Below, piece after piece: positions 57,796 to 64,000 of a DNA stretch of 64,000 nt. A program made the position numbers and the translations under genes. This DNA is from Oscillospiraceae bacterium (lineage in GTDB: Bacteria > Bacillota > Clostridia > Oscillospirales > CAG-272), in assembly GCA_003343845.1 (NCBI GenBank), contig QAKK01000018.1:1-64000 (forward strand). The letters run 5' to 3'. Under the pieces are notes generated by a model that searched no databases, was not told where the DNA came from, and saw nothing but the letters and a program-made list of their open reading frames with translations. The number at the start of each line of letters is the position of its first letter. The first letter of the stretch is position 1.

Positions 57796-60002
57796 TTTCC
57801 GAATCCACGTGTAACCGACAGGACGCTGCGGATATTGCGCAGGCGGGAGACGATCGAATCGTAATGTCCGATGTTCTTGCAGCCGACGGTCAGATTGACC
57901 AGCATCGTGTCGTTTCCTTTCTTCTGGGTGTTGATCTGGAGCAGCGAGACCTTCATGTCTGCCAGTGCCGAGGTGATGTCGGCAAGCAGCGTAATGCTGT
58001 TTTCGGCAAGGATGGTGATGAGCGCCTCGTACACGTCGGCGGAATTGTCCGCCGCGCCGTACTCCCAATGCGCGGTGATAAAGCGGTCGCGCTGCTCGGG
58101 GTTTGCTTGTCCCGCAAGCACGTTCGGGCAGTCGATCTTGTGGATTGACACGCCGTAACCGCGCGTGATGAAGCCGACGATCGGGTCGCCGGGCAGCGGG
58201 TTGCAGCAGCGCGCGAATTTGGTCACGCAGCCCTCCTCGCCGTCCACGATGACGCCGCCGGTCGCCTTCAGACGGCGGGGCGTTGCCAGCTTGACCTGAT
58301 CGGTGGTCAGCTCGACCTGCGGCTCCTTGACCACGCGGTCAAACTCATCGCGCAGACGCACGGCGATCTTGGAGATCGGCATGCCGCCGTAGCCAAGCAT
58401 GTTGTAGAGATCCTCGGTGTCCTGCATGCCGACGCGGCGCGCCACGTTGGCGGCGATCTCGTCGCGCTGCGCCTCGGTGTACGGTCTGCCCACGCGGTGC
58501 AGCTCGCGCTCGACCTCGGCTTTGCCGAGAGCAATGTTCTCGGTGCGCTTCTCCTTCTTGAACCACTGGCGGATCTTGTTCTTCGCATCGCCGGTCTTTA
58601 CGATGTTCAGCCAGTCGCGGCTCGGTCCCTTGGAGGCAGAGGAGGTCAGCACCTCGATGATGTCGCCGGTCTGCGGCTCGCGGTCGATCGGCACAATCAT
58701 GCCGTTGACCTTGGCGCCGACCATCTTGTTGCCGACGCCCGAGTGAATGGCATAGGCAAAGTCGATCATCGTCGCGCCCTGCGGCAGGACGATGACGTCG
58801 CCCTTCGGCGTGAAGACAAAGACCTCGTCGCGGAAGATGTCGATCTTGAACGCATCCATGAACTCGTCGGGGTCCTGCGTGTCGTCCTCGATCTCAAAGA
58901 GGCGGGAGACCCATTGCAGCTTTGAGTCGATGCTCTCGCTCGAAGTCTCGCCCGACTTGTACTTCCAGTGCGCGGCGATACCGAATTCGGCGACGCGGTG
59001 CATCTCAAAGGTGCGGATCTGCACCTCAAACGGGATGCCGCTGCTGCTCATGACACTGGTGTGCAGCGAACGGTACATGTTCGGCTTCGGGTTGGAGATA
59101 TAGTCCTTGAAGCGCCCCGGGATGGAGCGGAACATCTCATGGATGATGCCGAGCGCGGTGTAGCATTCCAGCTCGGTATCCACGATGATGCGGAGCGCAT
59201 AGAAGTCGTAGATCTGATCGAAGCTCTTGTTGTGGTTGTACATCTTGTTGTAGAGCGAGTAGATCGACTTGATGCGCCCGGTGAGCTCAAAGTGAATGCC
59301 GTTTTCGCGCAGGCGCTTGTCGATGCTCGCCTTTGCTTCGTCGAGGAGGTCGCGCGACTGCCCGTAGCGCTCCTCGATGCGGCTTTTGACCTCGTTGTAG
59401 CCGATGGGATCGAGATAGGAAAGGCTGAGGTTCTCCAGCTCCTGCTTGATCGAGTTGATACCGAGACGGTGCGCAAGCGGCGCGTAGATATACATGGTCT
59501 CGAGCGCGATGGCGCGTCGGCGGTCTTCCTTCTTCGCCGCGAGGGTACGCATGTTGTGCAGGCGGTCGCAGAGCTTGATGAAGATGACGCGGATGTCCTT
59601 CGACATAGCGAGCAGCATCTTGCGGATGTTCTCGATGTTCGCCTCTTCCTTGTCCTCGACGTCGATCTGCTTGATCTTGGTCAGACCGTCCACCAGCATG
59701 GCGACGCTCTGTCCGAATTTCTCCGTGATGACGGCAAGGCTGGTCTTGTCGGCGCAGTCCTCCACTGTATCGTGCAGCAGCGCGGCGCAGATCGAGTCGG
59801 TGTCGAGCCCGAGCCCCGCCACGATCTCGGCGACGGCGACGGGATGGGTGATATACGGTTCGCCGCTCTGGCGTTTTTGTCCTTTATGCAGTTCGTTTGC
59901 GTATTTGTATGCCGCCTCGATCTTCTCGCGGTTGTAGTTGCGACCGCTGTGATCGATCGCGTTCCAAAAGGATTGCAATACGCTGTCCATTCCGGTGTCC
60001 AT
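57792..60002 (-). CDS. bifunctional (p)ppGpp synthetase/hydrolase RelA/SpoT
   Basis: 736 residues. HD hydrolase domain with His53, HDTVED (His77, Asp78, Glu81, Asp82), synthetase domain with YDFYALRIIV and RFKDYISNPKPNMYRSLH (the RFKD form of bifunctional enzymes), TGS domain (EVFVFTPKGDVIVLP), a zinc-finger/CC region (KFARCCNPLPGD) and C-terminal ACT. All catalytic motifs are intact, so both activities are expected. ATG 60002 follows AAAGGA; the longer frame passes through a repeat. Between recJ and dtd, a typical setting. Confidence 0.96.
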   Translation of the reverse strand: MDTGMDSVLQSFWNAIDHSGRNYNREKIEAAYKYANELHKGQKRQSGEPYITHPVAVAEIVAGLGLDTDSICAALLHDTVEDCADKTSLAVITEKFGQSVAMLVDGLTKIKQIDVEDKEEANIENIRKMLLAMSKDIRVIFIKLCDRLHNMRTLAAKKEDRRRAIALETMYIYAPLAHRLGINSIKQELENLSLSYLDPIGYNEVKSRIEERYGQSRDLLDEAKASIDKRLRENGIHFELTGRIKSIYSLYNKMYNHNKSFDQIYDFYALRIIVDTELECYTALGIIHEMFRSIPGRFKDYISNPKPNMYRSLHTSVMSSSGIPFEVQIRTFEMHRVAEFGIAAHWKYKSGETSSESIDSKLQWVSRLFEIEDDTQDPDEFMDAFKIDIFRDEVFVFTPKGDVIVLPQGATMIDFAYAIHSGVGNKMVGAKVNGMIVPIDREPQTGDIIEVLTSSASKGPSRDWLNIVKTGDAKNKIRQWFKKEKRTENIALGKAEVERELHRVGRPYTEAQRDEIAANVARRVGMQDTEDLYNMLGYGGMPISKIAVRLRDEFDRVVKEPQVELTTDQVKLATPRRLKATGGVIVDGEEGCVTKFARCCNPLPGDPIVGFITRGYGVSIHKIDCPNVLAGQANPEQRDRFITAHWEYGAADNSADVYEALITILAENSITLLADITSALADMKVSLLQINTQKKGNDTMLVNLTVGCKNIGHYDSIVSRLRNIRSVLSVTRGFGK

Positions 60003-60057
60003 ACGGGGTTTCCTTTCATAGGGAATGCGGCTCACCGCAGAGCCGTGTGGTCTATGC

Positions 60058-60082
60058 AAGCCTTCCCCCAAGGGGGAAGCCA
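60058..60082. repeat. family A core palindrome
   Basis: AAGCCTTCCCCC-AA-GGGGGAAGCC in the 104-base gap between recJ and relA. Confidence 0.6.
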
Positions 60083-60106
60083 AAGATACGCCTTGCGTTC
60101 CGCTCC

Positions 60107-62245
60107 TCACTCTGCGCGGGTCTGCGTGCGCAGACGGCGCAGGATCGCCGACTTGTCGAGGTCGGCGCGCTTCTGCTGGTAGCTGACGCGGAAACGGTAG
60201 GCTTCGCCGCCGAGGCTCTCCACGCCGACGATGTTCAGCTCGTAGAGCACGTCGATGATGAACCGCAGCTTGATGTACCCGATCGCGCCGACGTGTTCAT
60301 CCCGCATCAGCATCTCGCGCACAGTGAAGCTGTCCTCGCCGAAGCGCACCTGACGGCGGATGAAGTTGTACACCGCGCCGAAATCCTCGCGGCTCGGCAC
60401 AATGTCCGCGCCGGGCGCGGGCTCACCCGCGCGGAGCGCGGCATAGCGGGCGGCGTTTGTCTCGGCGGCAGCCGCCGCATCGGCGGTCAGCCGCAGATCG
60501 CGCAGGATGAGCTGCGCCGTGCGCTTGCCGCCGAACTCGTTGATGTCCAGACCCGCCAAGATGTCGATCCGATCCCCGGGATAAACGTCCGCTTCCTTCG
60601 GCGAATGTGAAAAGTACATGGCGGTGAGCGGCGCTGCGCCCGGTCGTTCGAGCAACAGCTTTGTATGCTTGCCGAAGCTGATCGGCTGCACGTCGGCGAC
60701 CGTCACATTGCGCAGCACAAAGGAGGGCACCGGGTTGGAAACGCCGAACGGCTCCAGCATGCGGATCTCCTCCGCATTTTCCAGTGTGACCTCGTCGATG
60801 CCGATCTCAAAGTCCGCGTCGATCGAGGGGGTGCGATCCTCCGCTTTGAAGTGCTCGCGCGCGTATTCGTTGATCTTTTTGCGGAAGGCGTCGATGTTCT
60901 CGCGGCGCACCGAAAGACCCGCTGCCAGCTCATGCCCGCCGTATTTTTCAAGCAGGTCGTCGCAGTAGACCAGCGCGTCCACAAGGTTCAGCCCCTTGAC
61001 GCTTCTGCCGCTGCCCTTGCCCACGTCGCAGTCGCCGTCGCTCTGCGCGCCGTCGAACGAGATGAGGATGGAGGGCAGACCGTATTTCTCGGTGATGCGG
61101 GAGGCAACGATCCCGATGACGCCGTGATGCCAGTTGTCGGCGGCAAGCACGATGACCGGATCGTTTGCAAAGTCGTGGGTTGCGTCGATCTCGGCATACG
61201 CCTCGGTGGCGATGCGGTTTTCCTCGGTCTGCCGCTCACGGTTGATGTCGCAGAGCCGTTTTGCCAGGGCATCGGCTTTTTCGCGCGAGTCGGTGAGGAA
61301 AAGCTCAACCGCAAGACCGGCGGAGCTGATGCGTCCCGCCGCGTTGATGCGTGGCGCGAGCGTGTAGCCGATGAAGCCGGAGGTGATGCGCTGTGCGCGG
61401 GGACTGCGGCTGCCGTCCGGGCGCTTGCCCACGGCGTCGATCAGGGCGCAGAGCCCGACGCGCTGCGAATGCTCGATGCGGCGCAGACCGAAGGCGACGA
61501 TCAGGCGGTTTTCATCCCGGATGGGCATGACGTCCGCGATCGTACCGATGGCAACAAGGTCGGCATAGTCCGCGCAGATGCGGCGCACCGCATCCTGCTC
61601 GGAGATGCCGGCGCGCTTGGTCTCAAATGCGCAGAGCAGCTTGAAGACGACGCCGACGCCTGCCAGCTCCTTGAACGGATAGGGGCAGTCGGGGCGGCGC
61701 GGGTTGACAACGGCGGCGGCGTCCGGCAGCTTGCCGTGACACTCGTGATGGTCGGTGACCACCACGTCCACGCCGCGCGCGTGCGCGTGCTCGATCTCGA
61801 CGGACGAGGTGATGCCGGTGTCGACCGTGACGATCAGCCGCGCCCCCTCGTCGATGAGCTTATCGACCGAGCTTTCACTCATGCCGTAGCCCTCGCCCAT
61901 GCGGTTGGGGATATAGTACCCCACATCCGCACCGAGTGCCTTCAGATACAGGTAGAGAATGCTGACCGAGGTGACGCCGTCCACGTCGTAGTCGCCGTAG
62001 ATGACGATGCGTTCCCCGGCAGCGAGCGCCTTCTCAATGCGGGCGACCGCGCGATCCATGTCGCAGAGCAGCATGGGGGAATGCAGCATTTCTTCCTCCA
62101 TGCCGAGGAAGCGCCGCGCCGCCGCGCTGTCGCCGCCGACGCGGTCGGCGAGCAGCCCCGCTGTGACCGTGCCGATGCCGAGCTCTTTTGCCAGGCGTTC
62201 GGCAGCGTCTCCGCGGCTGCTCTTGATATTCCATTTCTTTTGCAT
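60107..62245 (-). CDS. recJ: single-stranded-DNA-specific exonuclease RecJ
   Basis: 712 residues, DHH-DHHA1 family. Motif I VIYGDYDVDGVTS near residue 82, motif III VTDHHECHGKLPDA, VNPRRPDCPYPFKELAGVGV, and DHHA1 motif EKYGGHELAAGLSV; the OB-like domain follows. A 5'-3' exonuclease for recombination and mismatch repair, Mn2+-dependent. The C-terminal about 130 residues form an extra domain common in Clostridia. ATG 62245. Confidence 0.96.
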   Translation of the reverse strand: MQKKWNIKSSRGDAAERLAKELGIGTVTAGLLADRVGGDSAAARRFLGMEEEMLHSPMLLCDMDRAVARIEKALAAGERIVIYGDYDVDGVTSVSILYLYLKALGADVGYYIPNRMGEGYGMSESSVDKLIDEGARLIVTVDTGITSSVEIEHAHARGVDVVVTDHHECHGKLPDAAAVVNPRRPDCPYPFKELAGVGVVFKLLCAFETKRAGISEQDAVRRICADYADLVAIGTIADVMPIRDENRLIVAFGLRRIEHSQRVGLCALIDAVGKRPDGSRSPRAQRITSGFIGYTLAPRINAAGRISSAGLAVELFLTDSREKADALAKRLCDINRERQTEENRIATEAYAEIDATHDFANDPVIVLAADNWHHGVIGIVASRITEKYGLPSILISFDGAQSDGDCDVGKGSGRSVKGLNLVDALVYCDDLLEKYGGHELAAGLSVRRENIDAFRKKINEYAREHFKAEDRTPSIDADFEIGIDEVTLENAEEIRMLEPFGVSNPVPSFVLRNVTVADVQPISFGKHTKLLLERPGAAPLTAMYFSHSPKEADVYPGDRIDILAGLDINEFGGKRTAQLILRDLRLTADAAAAAETNAARYAALRAGEPAPGADIVPSREDFGAVYNFIRRQVRFGEDSFTVREMLMRDEHVGAIGYIKLRFIIDVLYELNIVGVESLGGEAYRFRVSYQQKRADLDKSAILRRLRTQTRAE

Positions 62246-62289
62246 GTGCTGTCTATCTCCAATTTTTAATAATAAACAAAGTTAAAAAG

Positions 62290-62412
62290 GGAAGGATGCG
62301 TAAGCATCCGTCTGCGCAGCCTCGCTTTACGCTGTAGAGACGCCATTCTGACGAATGGCTACCCCTCATCAGTCGCTTGCAGCGACAGCTTCCCCCAAGG
62401 GGGAAGCCTAAG
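62290..62412 (-). repeat. family A hairpin repeat, copy (short form)
   Basis: Read on the minus strand: GGCTTCCCCC-TT-GGGGGAAG, GTCGC-TGCAA-GCGAC, TGATGAGGGGTAG, CCATTC...GAATGG, GGCGTCTCTAC and GGATGC-TTAC-GCATCC. Same parts as 20798-20918, but the second stem has GTCGC/GCGAC in place of GTCAAC/GTTGAC. A GGGGGCTTGC-type palindrome follows at 62410-62436. No gene is seen in this 260-base gap. Confidence 0.75.
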
Positions 62413-62506
62413 ACGTAGCGGGCGCAAGCCCCCGCCCGTGTGGTATGTACACGATTTTCGCAATTCCGGCAGGGGCCGGCGCCCTCGACGCCCCGTTTTT
62501 TCTTCT

Positions 62507-64000
62507 TCACGCCATGGGGGCAAACTTCGCCATAATGGCAAGGGCGATCTTCACGCCGTCGACGGCGGCGGAAGTGATGCCGCCGGCATAGCCCGCGCCC
62601 TCTCCGCCGGGGTAAATATCTTCCGTGCCGAGCATGGTCAGGTTTTCGCCGCGCAGAATGCGCAGCGGCGCGCTCGTGCGCGTCTCCAGCCCGGTGAGCA
62701 GGGCATCCGGCGCATCAAAGCCCCGGATCTTTCGCCCGAACGCGGCAAGCCCGCCCGCAAGCGCGTCATACAGCACCGTCGGGAACAGGGCGGACAGGTC
62801 GGCAGGGGTCACCCTGCCGTTCATATAGGTGGGACGGACGCGCCCGAGTGCGGTTGCGCGCCGCCGCTCGACAAAATCTTTCACGGTGCAGACCGGCGCA
62901 TTGTAGTTTTCGCCGCCTGCGCGGAATGCCGCCCGCTCGAGCGAACGCTGATAGGCGATCGCGTCCGCGGGGGTCGCGCCGTAGTCGTTTCTGAACACCG
63001 AAACACAGACGGCGCTGTTGGAATTTTCACCGTCGCGGGCGTACCGGCTCATGCCGTTGACGCACAGCCCGCCCGCCTCGGATGCGCCCGAAACGACCTC
63101 GCCGCCCGGGCACATGCAGAAGGTATAGACGCCGCGCGTCTTCGTATTTGCCGAGAGATTGTACTCGGCATAGGGCAGATCGGGCGAGCCCGCCAACGCA
63201 CCGTAGAGCGCACGGTCGATGTCCGCCTTTTTATGCTCAATGCGCATGCCGACCGAGAAGTCCTTTGCCTCAATGGCACAGCCGCGGTCGAGCAGCATCG
63301 CATAGGTATCGCGGGCGCTGTGCCCGATGGCAAGAACCAGCGCAGAGGTCTCAAAGTCGCCGCGCGTGGTGCGGATGCGGCGCACGCCGTCCTTCGGCTC
63401 ATCATAGCCGAGGAACCGGGTGCGGTAAAGGATCTCGCCGTCGAGACGGGTGATCTCTTCTGCGATATTCGACACTACATCCCGCAGCACGTCGGTGCCG
63501 ATGTGGGGCTTTGCGTTTGTGAGGATCTCCGCCGGCGCGCCGAACGCCGCAAAGCGGGAGAGCACATAGCTGCAATGCGCGTCCCCGATGCGGGTGACCA
63601 GCTTGCCGTCCGAGAACGTGCCCGCGCCGCCCGCGCCGAACTGCACCGAGCAGTCGGGGTCGAGCGCGCCGCCCGCATAGAACGCCTCCACCGTGCGCAC
63701 ACGGTCGGCAACATCGCCGCCGCGCTCAATGAGCAGCGGGCGGTAGCCGTGCTCGGCAAGCAGGAGCGCCGCAAACATGCCGCAGGGACCCATCCCGACG
63801 ACGATCGGGCGCGCGCCGAGCGGCGTCGTCCCACAGGAAACGGCAAGCGCCGCGTCCGAAGCCGGACGCAGCGCATGCTTTTCCACGGTTTCTTTTTTGA
63901 GCGTGCCGGGGGTTTCAAACAGTACGGCATAGACGATGCGGATGTCGTTTTGTTTGCGCGCATCCACGCTGCGCCGCCAGATCGTCAGCCGCGCGGCGGA
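62507..64000 (-). CDS. NAD(P)/FAD-dependent oxidoreductase (COG2509-like), 5' end outside window
   Basis: 498 codons visible; the frame stays open to the window edge (reading SAARLTIWRRSVDARKQND), so the true start lies beyond 64000. The family opens with about 70-80 residues ending in a SxDARKK-like motif, which matches. FAD-binding Rossmann motif VGMGPCGMFAALLLAEHG with ERGGD follows, then GGAGTFSDGKL and the C-terminal NLTMLGTEDIYPGGEGAGYAGGI typical of this uncharacterised flavoprotein group. Substrate unknown. First visible gene of the minus-strand run that includes recJ. Confidence 0.9.
   Translation of the reverse strand, partial: SAARLTIWRRSVDARKQNDIRIVYAVLFETPGTLKKETVEKHALRPASDAALAVSCGTTPLGARPIVVGMGPCGMFAALLLAEHGYRPLLIERGGDVADRVRTVEAFYAGGALDPDCSVQFGAGGAGTFSDGKLVTRIGDAHCSYVLSRFAAFGAPAEILTNAKPHIGTDVLRDVVSNIAEEITRLDGEILYRTRFLGYDEPKDGVRRIRTTRGDFETSALVLAIGHSARDTYAMLLDRGCAIEAKDFSVGMRIEHKKADIDRALYGALAGSPDLPYAEYNLSANTKTRGVYTFCMCPGGEVVSGASEAGGLCVNGMSRYARDGENSNSAVCVSVFRNDYGATPADAIAYQRSLERAAFRAGGENYNAPVCTVKDFVERRRATALGRVRPTYMNGRVTPADLSALFPTVLYDALAGGLAAFGRKIRGFDAPDALLTGLETRTSAPLRILRGENLTMLGTEDIYPGGEGAGYAGGITSAAVDGVKIALAIMAKFAPMA

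Noticed and set aside
1..64000. CRISPR array, phage genes, toxin-antitoxin or other defence system
   Set aside because: No regularly spaced repeats, integrase, terminase, Cas or recognised defence motifs were found; the repeats seen are dispersed palindromes.

Overview
The window looks like a chromosomal segment from a high-GC, Gram-positive, endospore-lineage Clostridia bacterium, most likely a gut member of the Oscillospirales/Christensenellales type. The basis is yabP-yabQ-divIC and a SpoVB-like flippase, type III glutamine synthetase, RNase Y with YmdB, HemZ, class C sortases with an LPXTG pilus, and strong AGGAGG ribosome sites. The taxonomic guess is inference only. There are two tRNA genes, no rRNA, no phage, no insertion sequence with a transposase and no CRISPR array.

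Layout. 1-4.8 kb: edge tRNA-Arg, trmB, a DUF1846 gene, glnN with a long leader. 5.3-10.4 kb: a BMP-type nucleoside ABC importer (lipoprotein, double ATPase, two permeases). 11.2-20.8 kb: a sortase-assembled pilus locus (large adhesin, major pilin, two class C sortases, basal pilin, a third divergent sortase). 21-24 kb: radC, a small unknown gene, tRNA-Thr, rsmA, tdk. 23.9-26.8 kb: a yybP-ykoY manganese riboswitch with an overlapping terminator in front of a P2A-type cation ATPase. 26.9-31.6 kb: a Gld-like ABC exporter with a DUF4340 protein. 31.8-37.2 kb: an AraC regulator divergent from a DUF5107-TPR protein and a GH5-like glycosidase. 37.3-39.3 kb: yabP-yabQ-divIC and an orphan fumarase alpha subunit. 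39.7-42.1 kb: a SmtB/CzrA-type zinc sensor and a His-rich Zn/Cd ATPase. 42.4-46 kb: pyridoxal kinase, rny, ymdB. 46.2-49 kb: a solute-binding lipoprotein interrupted by an in-frame amber codon, divergent from a LacI-like sensor with its helix-turn-helix at the C terminus. 49.3-51.3 kb: a divergent acetokinase overlapping a DUF2877 (AllH-like) gene. 51.6-64 kb: a long minus-strand run (FAD protein, recJ, relA/spoT, dtd, hemZ, uridine kinase, spoVB-like, mazG, hup, rqcP).

How it fits together. Metal homeostasis is clear in two places: Mn2+ through a riboswitch and Zn2+ through a repressor. The pilus locus is self-contained. The spore/cell-division block that is contiguous in Bacillus (yabM-mazG-rqcP-yabP-yabQ-divIC) is split here into two pieces on opposite strands. 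The most unusual material is (1) a dispersed hairpin-repeat family whose stems differ in sequence but keep pairing, one copy of which supplies the last codons of a sortase; (2) the acetokinase/DUF2877 pair with changed active-site residues; (3) the amber codon inside an EF-hand loop of the binding protein; and (4) the DUF5107-TPR/glycosidase/AraC locus. None of these was tested by database search; family names come from recognised motifs.
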